A DNA stretch of 64,000 bases from Undaria pinnatifida. Taxonomy: Eukaryota > Sar > Phaeophyceae > Laminariales > Alariaceae. This document shows, piece by piece, positions 43,568-53,279 of this stretch; the first letter of the stretch is position 1; each line of letters opens with the position of its first letter. The DNA lies in NCBI GenBank assembly GCA_012845835.1, contig JABAKD010000025.1, forward strand, positions 15,663,966 to 15,727,965. Reading direction: 5' to 3'. The notes under the pieces are model-generated. The model was not told the origin of the DNA. It made no database searches and saw nothing but the letters and a program-made list of their open reading frames with translations. The translations under genes and the position numbers were made by a program.

Positions 43568-44384
43568 TAAGACCGGTTACGATGGAAGGCCAAACATTTG
43601 CAATTCCCGCACATCGCGCTGCCAACCTCTGCCTAAACGGTCGCCTATGGGGCCAAATTTGTATAATTGTTTTTTGAAACTTTCCACATATCCGGAAAAA
43701 AATGATCCTTCGCGGCGATCTTGGCCAACATCTTCTTGAGAAATTGTCACGAGCAGATCTTGAATCAGACGCGGCGCAATTTCGTGCTCTTCACACATTT
43801 CGTTCGACGACATTAACGACGGCCTATCGTCAGCCCTGACCGTGGGGAGCTCGTTAGGGGCTCCAACCCCCCCTTGGTGTACGGCGCTCACTCTACGGTC
43901 GGGGATTTAGTGGTGGGCGCCGATCAGGCGTCTGTAAAATTCATTTGGCGGAGGGTGTGCATAAAACTGAGACAATAAATGTCAATCGTCTCCCAACGGG
44001 AGTAAAAACAGATACACGAGAGGATGTGACGGAAGACCACAAGACAACACAAGCCTCTTGTCACGCCCTAGGGCGTGGATCAAGAAGAAACCTTAAGCGC
44101 TGTCACCTACCCTCATGTGGCCTAGTCCGGATTAAAGAGAAGTGACCACGAGTTGTCTCTCTCGAAATCGAAGGCCAGTCGTGTTTGGTAGGAAATTGAT
44201 CAAAGCTTGATGGAAAATAGACAAACTCACCTGTTGGACCGAATGACAAAAACGAGCCAGAAAAAACACGTTTTTTATCCATAGCGACGTTACCCGGAAT
44301 ATTTCATCAGAATATTGCAATTTTTTTTTTTCTTTTAAAAGTTTTGTTGGCCAAATTATCGGCTTTCCCTTGTTATCGGTCTAA
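43568..44384. mobile_element. 811-bp inverted-repeat element with TAA duplication
   Basis: The insert is 43571-44381, flanked by TAA at 43568-43570 and 44382-44384. Ends are GACCGGTTACGATGG and, on the other strand, GACCGATAACAAGGG (11 of 15 positions equal). A 3-bp TWA duplication with short inverted repeats is the habit of PIF/Harbinger transposons, so it may be a non-autonomous member. That is an inference from the ends only. A minus-strand frame inside is listed separately. Confidence 0.75.
43577..43903 (-). CDS. Open frame inside the 811-bp element, function unknown
   Basis: The minus strand is open from after a TAA near 43905 to 43577, about 109 residues. It reads protein-like, with PSLMSSNEMCEEHEIAPRLI, DLLVTISQEDVGQDRREG and GYVESFKKQLYKFGPIGD. 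There is no ATG at the start (GTG or internal methionines only). No transposase signature (DDE, helix-turn-helix) was recognised. It may be a scrap of the autonomous parent or a captured gene piece. A plus-strand frame at 43945-44145 has no counterpart. Confidence 0.3.
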   Translation of the reverse strand, partial: PDRRVSAVHQGGVGAPNELPTVRADDRPSLMSSNEMCEEHEIAPRLIQDLLVTISQEDVGQDRREGSFFSGYVESFKKQLYKFGPIGDRLGRGWQRDVRELQMFGLPS

Positions 44385-44639
44385 GGGCGCGGCATTTCAG
44401 GAGATAGGACCGGGAGCTGACTTCAAAACCGGCGATTTCGATAGAAAACAAATGGGGGCGGCGGCGGTAGAACAAGACGTCTGAGACGTCACCCGTAGGC
44501 GTTGCGTTTTTGGGATCAGGCGACTTTGACTGATCTGAACGATGCCACCGGTTGACCTTTTCAATTGAAACTGTTGGTCAGTGTTATAATTGTCGGAGAA
44601 TGTTTGAGACGGGACTAGCGTTTAGCGTGCGTACAATTG

Positions 44640-44765
44640 TCGTTCGGGTTGCTCGAACGAATGCCTTTGAAGTCGTCGTTCTTGTTAGATATTGAATTTC
44701 TTATGTTAGAAGAGCTCAGAAACATATTCTTCTCCCGCACCTAGCGTGAGACCAATCTGTGGGAA
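44640..44765 (+). repeat. Family G dispersed repeat copy
   Basis: GTTCGGGTTGCTCGAACGAA, CCTTTGAAGTCGTCGTTC, AGAGCTCAGAAACA and a C-rich CCGCACCTAGCGTGAGACC end, as at 4640-4755. Confidence 0.55.
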
Positions 44766-44908
44766 CGAGCCGCAAAGCCACTTGCTCGGCGAGCGGCCAC
44801 CGGACTCGTGCCACGATATAGAGGCAGTCCATCTGTTGGCTGAACTAAGTTCAGTATGGCGGCTCTTCTCTTAACCGGCAATCCTGTGAGTGTTCTTTGT
44901 CATTATGA

Positions 44909-45135
44909 ACGATTCTGCAACACCCGTCCCCCCCAAAACAACCAGCGGTTTCGCCAAAACGAACGTCTCATGTGTGCTCGACACAAAGAAGGATGTTATG
45001 AGAAAAATATGTTCACACCTATATTCATGGTTTTGAAGGACAATCGAACGATAACGTCGGGGAGGCAGGGGGCACAGTATTCCGGACGATCCGGCCGCGA
45101 GCTGGCTTCAAAAACGGCGATTTCGTCATAGATGA
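44909..45135 (+). mobile_element. Family P inverted-repeat element (copy G)
   Basis: AACGATTCTGCAACACCCG then a C run, AAAACGAACGTCTCATGTGT, CGATAACGTCGGGGAGGCAG, GATCCGGCCGCGAGCTGGCT and a decayed hairpin (TTCAAAAACGGCG). The right TIR is not recognisable. Confidence 0.75.
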
Positions 45136-45387
45136 GTTGTGGTGGGGTCGCATTTCTGCAAAAAGGATTGGTTTCGATACAGTCAAGCCATGGAATTGCC
45201 ATCGAGCTGCACTTGCATCGCTCTTTATTCCAGTTTTAGGGTGGGGTACAAGAAGATGTTCATGCGGGGATGCTCAGAAACAAGTTCGTTCACACTCCTC
45301 TACCGTAGGAGGGGGGGATGAGTACACACTACACTATATATACCGAAAGCGGTGATATCCCCCCTAACCGTAGTGGCGTTCTACTCT

Positions 45388-45637
45388 AGTCGCCCCCAAC
45401 TATTCTCTAACAAAATCGACATTTTTGAAACCAGCTCCCGGTCGTATCTCCTGAAATGCGGTGCCCCTTGCCACCCCGACGTTATTGATGTATATGGTTC
45501 TTCGGAAGCATGAAAATGCGTATAAAAATATTTTTTTTCTAATAACATCCTTCCTCGTGTCGAGCAGCCATGGATGGTAAGTTTCTGTGAAGAAATATCG
45601 CTGGTTTTGGGGAAGGGAGCAATCGTAGAATCAGGCC
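45388..45637 (-). mobile_element. Family P inverted-repeat element (copy H), reverse orientation
   Basis: Read on the minus strand: GGCCTGATTCTACGATTGC, CCAAAACCAGCGAT, CCATGGCTGCTCGACACGAG, AGGAGATACGACCGGGAGCT, then GGTTTCAAAAATGTCGATTT. It faces copy G across about 250 bp. Confidence 0.8.
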
Positions 45638-45739
45638 AACAGTCCTTCTTTTGCCCCGTATAGGCCGGCCCGGGTATAGCACATGCTACAGTAGAGGTGA
45701 CATCACCATGTTTTTTCCTGCAAAGTTCTTGGCTCAAGG

Positions 45740-46075
45740 AGCTCCATACCTGATATCCTCAAACATATTTTTGAGCACGATGAAAGCGCAACCCGATGAA
45801 GAGATAAATGGCCTAGGTAAGTATAACAAAAATAGGGTAAATATCAATCTGTCCAATGACCTTGGCTTAACCCAGAAGATGATCTTCACTAAAACGCAAG
45901 CGCAACAGGATGGACAGATCAATGGCCTACGTTGCATTAAAACAAACGCGAACACAAAAATAAAATACAAACAAGACAACCCTCCAACCACTCTGGGTTA
46001 AGGAGCACCCGTCGGCGACAAACAACATAGCCGAAAGAATTGCCGCGTCTAACATAGCATGTGTCTTCGTGATCG
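45740..46075 (+). repeat. Family U dispersed repeat copy with internal duplication
   Basis: GAAAGCGCAACCCGATGAAG and GCAAGCGCAACAGGATGGAC start two internal units (45781 and 45896), each followed by (A/C)AAATGGCCTA-like blocks. Then come CTGGGTTAAGGAGCACCCGT and TAGCATGTGTCTTCG. Two frames here (45651-46001 plus, 45734-46263 minus) are therefore suspect. Confidence 0.55.
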
Positions 46076-46473
46076 GCTATTCGTGTGGGACTACCATCAG
46101 GTTGCGCATCTGAACTTATCAGAGACTCGGTTTTGTTTTTCGCGTTTGTAGATGGTATTATGCGAACACGCGCGCTACATATTGTCAGATGGCTAACCAA
46201 AAGGAAAAAGACAGCTGAACCAACAGTTCGCGTGATCAATATAGTTTTTTCCCCCCACGCCATATAGCCTGTGTCCGGTCCGACGTAAATCGAACTTCCA
46301 CCTGTAGATTTACAGCAGTGCCTCTCCGATGACCCTCTGACAACCGTTTCCCTCTTTCCATGAAGTCTTCCCGTCTATTCGTACTAGCTACCGGTTTAAT
46401 CTACCAGGTATACCCTATTCCTCAAGCAACCTATAAATCCACTGGTTTTTTATTACCTCAGACGTGCGCTTAC

Positions 46474-46818
46474 CAAAGGCACCAACCATCCGATGAGCTG
46501 ATCCGCAAGCGTGATGTCGTGTTCATCCTTGTCCGACCTTTCGCCGCAAGCCCAGAGATATATTGAGCCAGTGAGATGGCGTCTCATTTTTTCCCCGTGC
46601 TCTTGTGCCGATGCAACTTCTCGCGCGGATAGTTGTTTTGGTTCCGTTAGTACAAACTCTAGCAATGTTCTCATCCCGCCATGCTCGTCTGCCGACGATG
46701 CGCTCCCATGCGCACATGACCGGTTTGATGATAGTACACAGTTTACCAAAGCTCCCACCCCTTTCCTGTCGGGACCGGCTGCATCTTCTGCTGCGGAAGG
46801 CAAAGTGAGAGGCGGCAT
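46474..46818 (-). CDS. Candidate first coding exon, product unknown
   Basis: An ATG at 46818-46816 opens a 115-codon frame that reaches a strong donor (CCTTTG then GTAAGC at 46473-46468) in phase 0. Residues: MPPLTLPSAAEDAAGPDRKG, then SSADEHGGMRTLLEFVLTEP, REVASAQEHGEKMRRHLTGS, and CGERSDKDEHDITLADQLIG. It is a polar, helix-prone protein with no recognised domain. Reading past the donor stays open only about six codons. The next exon is not identified; a frame at 45937-46263 (MAWGEKTILI, hydrophobic start) is a possible but unsupported continuation. The plus-strand frame 46511-46831 is the competing reading. Confidence 0.38.
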
Positions 46819-47084
46819 CTTTTTTCAGTGAGTCATTTGAATTCGCATGCCTGTGAAATCTCCATATACAGTTAACAATAGTTCTGACAGAAACAATGCC
46901 AACATACAGGTGATCAGCTGAAGCTGGCGTTCATTGCAAACATTCTTGCGCGAAAACCTTGGGCAAGTACGTGGTGACAAACCTCTACGCTGGGATGTAC
47001 GATGTTTTTTTTGGTTGAGATATTGCAGACGACAGGCCGGACCGTGTGGTGCTTAAGGCTGCGGTTTGCACTTGGGAAAAAGGG

Positions 47085-47110
47085 TACGATGGGGGGGGGG
47101 GGGGGGGGGT
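47085..47110. repeat. Poly-G tract
   Basis: About 20 consecutive G, at the left end of a family T copy. Confidence 0.9.
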
Positions 47111-47131
47111 CCCTTTTGCAGCTCCTTCTGT

Positions 47132-47362
47132 CAGTGGGTCGGGCTCACTGGCGCAAGTGACCCCGCTGTTCCTTTGCAGACTTGAGCCTTCATGCTTTTT
47201 TTATTTTGTCTGTTACATGAACCCGCCACGAAAGGTTAGCTACGCCGCGCCAAAAAATGTCGCCTAGCGTGTTGTTATTGACCGAGGTACGGAGTCATGT
47301 TATTGAGTGGCTCACAGCCGGTAGTAAGAAACGGGGCTGCCCTCCTTTACCGTAGGTTGACC
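47132..47362 (+). repeat. Family T element copy
   Basis: CAGTGGGTCGGGCTCACTGG, CGCAAGTGACCCC, GGTTAGCTACGCCGCGCC, GACCGAGGTACGGAGTC, GAGTGGCTC and TTTACCGTAGGTTGACC in family order. The left TIR is replaced by a G run. Confidence 0.7.
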
Positions 47363-47774
47363 GAATGGACTATTCAGGAGTGCCGCTGGCTCTGCGCCAG
47401 TCGCTCGCTCAATGGTTGCTTGGGAGTTGTACTATATAGTTGAGGCGTTAAGGTCTACCACTTTGAGGCTAAAATATGGTATTAACGACGGGGGCCCTTA
47501 CCCTCAAAACCGTCAGAATGCCGGCCAACAGTATGACGCCATTCACGGTTGTTTTTTGCGATAAACCTCGCGTCTGTTCACCAACGTGGCACATTCAGCT
47601 TACTCAACAAGCGATGTTTGGGCCAGTAGGTATAAAGTTATTCAAAAAGTGAGGAATCTTTAGAGGGGGGGGGGGGAAGATGCCCCTCTATCGTAGCGAC
47701 GTCAGCGCCTGCCACGGCAAACACGTTTGATCTTGGATTCGTGCTACTGTGGCAGCAGCACGTTCCATGCACAT

Positions 47775-47922
47775 CGCCAAGGCTGCGGTATTATAGTGTC
47801 ATACTCTATCATACCTCCTATATCCGACTACTGGGTTTGAGCCGCTCGATCGAATGGCTCCGTGGTACACCTCACTGAAAAAATGGTCATGGGGCAATTC
47901 TTTGGCGCGGCGTCGCCAACGA
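47775..47922 (-). repeat. Family T element, partial reverse copy
   Basis: CGCCAAGGCTGCGGTATT, GGGTTTGAGCCGCTCGATCG, GGTACACCTCACTGAAAAAA, TTTGGCGCGGCGTCGCCAAC. The right half is missing. Confidence 0.6.
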
Positions 47923-48133
47923 TTTCATTGCAGTCTTACATGAAAAAATTGGAGCTCTCGATAGGTATAGATCGCAAAGAAACGAGGGGCTCACCAGCGG
48001 GAATGTCCCCGAGATACTGTTAAAAACTTCCCTAAACATTACTACTCTACCGTGGCCATAGTCACATGTGTATATATATATACGTTTTTGAGTGGCGAGA
48101 TTCCTAGGAAACGCCGATTTACCCAATATCGGT

Positions 48134-48452
48134 AGTGACCAAGGCGACGGGAAGACCAAGGGTGCGTACCGTAGTACCATACCCCCATTATTACTACCGG
48201 ATTTGAAACACCCGCACGACCGGCTCTGTACCTCACGGACGAAGATATTTTCGGGAGAGGTTTTTTGTCGAAGTGTAGTGTACAATTCAAAAATGCGGAT
48301 TCATATCGAAAGAAACAAAACGTACCAGAACGAGAAAGCAAACGTAGGACATGAACACAAGGGGGGGGTCACTCGCGCGAGTGACACCGAGCCCGCAGAG
48401 AAAAGCCGTCCCGAAAGCAACCACCCTCTACTTGTACCGTAGCCTCGGGTGT
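48134..48452 (-). mobile_element. Family T inverted-repeat element, nearly full length
   Basis: GACCAAGGCGACGGGAAG start, GGATTTGAAACACCCGCACG, GTACCTCACGGACGAAGAT, the perfect palindrome TCACTCGCGCGAGTGA at about 48369-48384, and CTTGTACCGTAGCCTCGGGT at the right end. No clear target duplication. Confidence 0.7.
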
Positions 48453-48689
48453 ACGGGGGGGGGTACCCCCATCTTTTCTTCGGGGTCTAGGGCACTGACG
48501 ACATAGGATTCGGTAAAGGTGCACCATTGGCTTTCTGACACGGCGCACTTGAGGACCCGTATACCGTACACAAAAACCGACCTGAAAAAGGTTAACAGTT
48601 CTTGCCGGTCAACAACCTCGTGCTCGGTGCAACGAAACGTGTCGCCTTAAAGAAAATGAAATATCGACGATGCCTGACTATAGCCCTTT

Positions 48690-48775
48690 TAGAGCTCTAA
48701 AACCCCTCCCTATACTAACTCCGAGCAACCTTGTCCCAACAACGAGTTTCCAACGGAAAACGCGTTTTGTTGAGC
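48690..48775 (+). repeat. Family X mini-element copy
   Basis: AAAACCCCTCCCTATACTAA, TCCGAG then AACCTTGTCCC, GAGTTTCCAACGG: same order as 50163-50252 and 63013-63101. Confidence 0.6.
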
Positions 48776-48826
48776 CCAGTCGTTCAGGACACGTTTCGAG
48801 CACAAAGTTTTACCTGTGGAAGCTAC

Positions 48827-49009
48827 CACTCACACGAGTGACACTCCAGTGTACCTCACCGATAAAAAACTTTAGAGGATCGTTTTCGCGCAGCGTAGCT
48901 TTCCATCCTCTTGCGGATATGTTTCGAGATTTTTTTGCTGCACGTGAGATTAAGACAACAAAGGAAACGGCGGGTCACCAGCGCGAGGCTGACCCTGAGT
49001 ATCTGTAAA
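48827..49009 (-). repeat. Family T element, degenerate reverse copy
   Basis: ACCACTCACACGAGTGACAC, GTGTACCTCACCGATAAAAA, TTCGCGCAGCGTAGCTTTCC and GGGTCACCAGCGCGAGGCTG. Confidence 0.6.
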
Positions 49010-49292
49010 CAAATCCCCCCGAAATGATTATCCAACGGTAGTCTTAGTCATTGGTGAGGTGACCGAGGCAAGCAGTAAACGAGTACGCCCCCCACCGCAG
49101 CCTGTGTCTCCATTGCTACTGGAGTACAACGATAAAGTACATCCAGGAGTTGTTACCTGAGAAGGCGGTGGTGTGCGGGACCCCTATGGCCGCGATATTG
49201 AGGGCAACCGCCGTATTCGTTAACAGGGTATATAGCCCGTTCTGATACTGGGTTTATCCAAATGGGGAGGGCTTGGCTAGCTTCAATCGAGC

Positions 49293-49372
49293 GGTAAACC
49301 GGGTAGACCTCTACCATGGGGGTGCACCGCTTGGTAAACCGGGTAGACCTCTACCATGGGGGTGCACCGCTT
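49293..49372. repeat. Perfect 40-bp tandem duplication
   Basis: Two adjacent copies start GGTAAACCGGGTAGACCTCT at 49293 and 49333 and both end GGGGGTGCACCGCT. They are identical by eye, so the duplication is recent. Flanks 49010-49292 and 49373-49429 hold nothing recognised. Confidence 0.85.
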
Positions 49373-49429
49373 TCTTTCTGGGGTTCCTCGATTTCGGAGC
49401 TTAGGGCCTATCCCAAAGTACTGATTTCA

Positions 49430-49600
49430 AGGAAACTAGAAATTCTACAGTAGAACGGATATAAATAGGCCATGGCCCAGGTACCCGCCGACAACCATGG
49501 TAAAATGTCCTAAATCCGACGAATTTAGGTTGAGGAGCACAGTCATTCAGAAAAAAATCAGTCGAAACGTGCTACCTTTGTTGGTAGCACGCGCCTTCGG
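49430..49600 (+). repeat. Family U dispersed repeat copy
   Basis: TTTAGGTTGAGGAGCACAGT, CGAAACGTGCTACC and GGTAGCACGCGCCTTCG, in family order. Confidence 0.55.
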
Positions 49601-49834
49601 TCAATAGCGCGGTAAACAGGGTAGACAGCGGTATTTCGCGACGAGCCGTAGACGAGGTGTCCACTGCGGTGTTGTCGGATTCACGCGCATCCTAGGCGAT
49701 TTCGATGGCCTTGCGTACCAGGGATGTATAGCGTCCTGTTAGTGCAACCCTCTTCCACGACCACTCTATACAGTACCATTTTCGTCACACCGCACTAAAC
49801 CTGCGGAGGGAAGGGTATCGCTTTTTTCACAACT

Positions 49835-50014
49835 GGGTTTGAGCGACTTGCCGGAGTGACTCTGTATCTCTGTGAATGAAAATGACATTGGGCGGCTTGT
49901 TTGGCGCGGCGTAGCCGACCTTTCCCGTGGCCGTTTCATGTCTCCAGAAAAAACACGAACAAGGTTACGCCTGCAAGTGAACAGCGGGGTCACTCGCGCA
50001 GTTGAGGCCGACTT
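49835..50014 (-). repeat. Family T element, reverse copy
   Basis: GGGTTTGAGCGACTTGCCGG, TTTGGCGCGGCGTAGCCGAC and GGGGTCACTCGCGCAGTTGA. Confidence 0.65.
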
Positions 50015-50162
50015 ATCGACAGAACAAGACGCGATAGATACCTCCTTGACGTGGCTTTTTTCACCGGTTATTTCTACGTAAGGTGCGTGCCATTTGCTTA
50101 AAGGTCCTTTTGCGCTTTCATGTTCTCTCCATGTAATCAGTGTTACCGGGAGTGAGAGACCT

Positions 50163-50252
50163 CCTTAACCCCATTAGAAGCCTGAAACCCCATCCTATAC
50201 TAAATTCAAGTAAACTTGTCACCGAAAACGGGTTTCCAGTTGAAAAGGAGTT
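50163..50252 (+). repeat. Family X mini-element copy
   Basis: CTTAACCCCATTAGAAGCCT, CATCCTATACTAAATTCAAG, ACGGGTTTCCAGTTG and AAAAGGAGTTTAG: the degenerate form of 63013-63101. Confidence 0.65.
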
Positions 50253-50664
50253 TAGTGAGGACCCTCACCGCAAAATAATTGGGGTGCTATTTTCCCCCGG
50301 CTGGACTGTCAAAAACACCGATACACTCCTCAAGATCCATCGCGTAGTTTTTTTTAGGCTTTCTGGAGCAGTTATCCGTTTCATCAGGGTCTCATTTCGG
50401 TTCATGGCGTCACAAATCAGGTTTCAGAAATGCCTTGTTGCTCAAACCTGAGGCCAGACATGATCGAATTTTGATGGTATTTGGCTAAAAATCGCGATGA
50501 GGACGTCAGAACTCGCAAATTGGTTAAACAGACAAACTATCAGTCTGGAGAAGCAAAAAAGTGCGTCAGAGATCTCTCGGAAAACTACGGGGAGCATTCT
50601 CAGATGTCTATAATATAGTCGACCTGGTGGGTATTTTTGGTCGTCCCGTCGAGTTAATGGCGTA

Positions 50665-50925
50665 TGATGACTGATTCTACGATACCCCCCCCTAAACGAG
50701 CGACTTCATTTAAGAAACATTTTATGGCTGCTCGACACAAAGCAGGATGCAATTGAAAACAAAGCATCCATATATATATATGTTCTTGTGTGCAAACGCC
50801 TACAGACCGATGACGGCGAGGGGTCCAGGGACACCGTATTTGAGGAGATGCGACCAAAGCTGGTTTTGAAACCGGCGATTTTGTAAAAGAAAAAATGGGG
50901 GGGGCTACCGTAGAACGACTCTGAT
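50665..50925 (+). mobile_element. Family P inverted-repeat element with TGAT duplication (copy I)
   Basis: The element is 50669-50921 (253 bp) between TGAT copies at 50665-50668 and 50922-50925. Ends: GACTGATTCTACGATACC with a C run, and on the other strand GAGTCGTTCTACGGTAGC with a C run. The internal hairpin GCTGGTTT-TG-AAACCGGC is intact (about 50859-50876). Confidence 0.88.
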
Positions 50926-52977
50926 CAGCCACAAATATCAGTTCTTACGGCCCACATAATAATTTCCCACAATATAGCTAGTCTTGTACTTACGTACTTA
51001 CAACGGAAAAAAATGAACAAGGATATTTTCGTTCCACCCACATCTCCAACTCTCTAAAGATATCCTAGTCTAGTACGAAGTGTTTTGTCAACATGTCGGG
51101 ACTGCGGGGCTGAAAGACCCCGACGTTTGTAAAACGTTTCCGCCAAACGCATATAGACTACACCTCTATCGTAATACGCCTCCTATTATACGAAGTAGAA
51201 GCATGAGTACCAGTATTCCCACCGTAGGGGTTGCACATTTTGGCGCAAACGAAGATTTGGTGTCCGTTTGAACTCCTCAGGTGAGGAACTGCCGTTTTTT
51301 TCGATACTTTCAGGAGAACGCAACTAAATCTTGGTGGAGGACCACCATACTACACGCTGTAGCGCACAGAAGTGTTCGTCGCATTGCGCGAGAGATTGCG
51401 TTTCACGTCGTGTTTCGGGTGGGTGCGGGTATTGACCTCCCTCATATTAGGAGCCCAGAAACTTCTGCGCTCACCCCTACCACTACCGCGAGATGGCTCC
51501 ATAGTCTACACTATTTTACAGTATTATACAGTATTATCATTGTTGAAATACCCTTGGTATTCCAACCATGCGCAGCCACTTCCTCAGCGTGGAGCATTCA
51601 ACCCTGTTTGCAGAAGGTGGAGAAGAACAACACCATGTCCAAGGGATACACGCTAAAACACGAACGACTAAAAGAGTTCTTTGCCTTGACCCCGTCAATA
51701 AGTTTTTTGCCGGCGTTTAAAGGGGAAGCGCGTGAGCGGCAGTAGTGGCACCTACTCTTGTTGACTTGCTTTTGTTTTGTTTTGTTTTTTTTTGTTTCTT
51801 CGCTTTGCTTCTGATTGTCTTTGGGTTGGTTGCCTGTGTTCTGTTTTGTTTTGCTTCGTCTTGTTTCTGTTTTTTGTTCAGGTATATACTCTATTCTCTA
51901 TCTGTTCCCTAATTCTCTTTCCCTGCCGACCTTATGCCAGCATCTTCTTCCTCTGTGTCGTGTTGTTTTGCCCGTTCAGCAGTTTTCTGTTCGTGTTCAG
52001 CACCTAGGTTGTTCTTCATGCAGAGTTTCCAGATCTTCTTGCATCACGTTCTTCAGAACTCTTGTCGTTGGTTTTCTATTTTAGTTATAATATGTTATTA
52101 GTCTTGTTTACATTAATTTTATCTTGTCTAAGACTAACTTAGATTTCGTTGTGCTACCGTACCGTGTCGACTAATCACTCACTCATGTGCTTCACAGTGA
52201 AAAATTACCCTCTTTATTGTTTTGCCTGTCTCACAGCAGTCAGCGACCACATCATTCCCATCACTTCTTCTCCAGGATGATTACTCAGCACGGGCACTGG
52301 TCGTATTGACGCGATCAAAGAAAGAAGGGTTTGACATGTTAATGTGAAGACGGCACACGCACACCACATTATAGAGATGATGTGTGTCAGTAACCATCAT
52401 CATGTCAATGCTGTTACTCGATAACACTAACATAACTAATCTGGTATACATTGCCAGTTGCTAGTACAGCAGGCAATTCTTCGTCTGTTAGTTGTCGTTT
52501 ATCAATCGATGCAGTGTGTGGCAACCATATTATCGGCAGCATTACCTTCTGGATGCATTAAAAACAGCAGATCACAGGCCACACCATGTCCAACAAAACC
52601 TGGTACATGCAATGTGGTACGTGTACTGGCACGCATTGAGAAGGACGGTCTTCAATATCCTTCCGGAACCGGTACTTTAAGGTCTTAAGTCCATTACTAC
52701 ATTCTAATATTGATGGCGTCACAACATAGGCTACAACTGAGGTCATATGTGTTCGTACCCTGAAAATATATTGGGTGTTAACGAATATCGAAGGTCCATT
52801 CCAAGGGTCTTTCCCATTTCTTTTAACCGGATGCTGAGGGTCTTTCCCTCCTTGTATATTATTTGCTACGAGCAGCGGACAGCCGCAACGCACTCACCAA
52901 TTCACTCCACTTTGCGCGCCATCAGCTTGCATCTGCCGAGCGAAACAATCAATCGATCAACAATCCGCCTGGGGTCG
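50926..52977. other. No recognised gene
   Basis: 51270-51295 has a family G palindrome remnant (CTCCTCAGGTGAGG). A 154-codon plus frame (51281-51745) carries no motif. 51770-51880 is T-rich (TTTTGTTTTG units). 52140-52977 holds short frames only. Confidence 0.35.
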
Positions 52978-52982
52978 CCAAC
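52978..52982. repeat. Target-site duplication CCAAC, left
   Basis: Matches 60907-60911 exactly. Five bp is the usual length for Copia integration. Confidence 0.9.
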
Positions 52983-53269
52983 TGTTTGTTGATCCCTACG
53001 AAGCGTAGAGGGCTTACCCGTTAAGCTGACAATAGTGGGGTAGTGAAGTCACCGGTATGAAGACAAGTATAAGACGAACAAATATATATTACGTTTCTCC
53101 TAGCCAAGGCGCAGCATGGAGTGCGCTCGCCAGGAAGAAAGGCGTATAAATAGGCGGAGTATTTCCACCATCCCGATATCCCGCTATTATGTATCCAACT
53201 TATCACTGGAAACCCCTACAATACTCAACCGTCATCATATCCGCATCATGTCCAATCATACAATCAACA
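52983..53269 (-). repeat. LTR, 287 bp (3' LTR of the minus-strand element)
   Basis: Begins TGTTTGTTGATC and ends CAATCAACA, giving TG..CA ends and short inverted TGTTGAT/ATCAACA termini. It differs from the other LTR at about 11 positions and has no length change. Confidence 0.95.
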
Positions 53270-53279
53270 GCCTCCCTGC
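53270..53279 (-). promoter_or_regulatory. Putative polypurine tract
   Basis: On the minus strand GCAGGGAGGC abuts the 3' LTR, the expected place for plus-strand priming. Confidence 0.5.

Larger units (their letters stand above)
43426..44473 (+). mobile_element. Family P inverted-repeat element (copy F), split by an 811-bp insertion
   Basis: The left half, 43426-43570, runs from ACTGATTCCACGGTACC to GATGACGTCGGGGATGGTAA. The right half, 44382-44473, resumes exactly at TAAGGGCGCGGCATTTCAGG, passes the hairpin region (GCTGACTTCAAAACCGGCGA) and ends GGCGGTAGAAC. Between them lies a separate element. Confidence 0.8.

Noticed and set aside
50654-50932. 92-codon minus-strand frame similar to the one at 9840-10409
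   Set aside because: Lies entirely within family P copy I. The element is non-coding in its other copies.
51281-51745. 154-codon plus-strand frame
   Set aside because: Starts in a family G palindrome remnant, no recognisable domain, no support beyond length.
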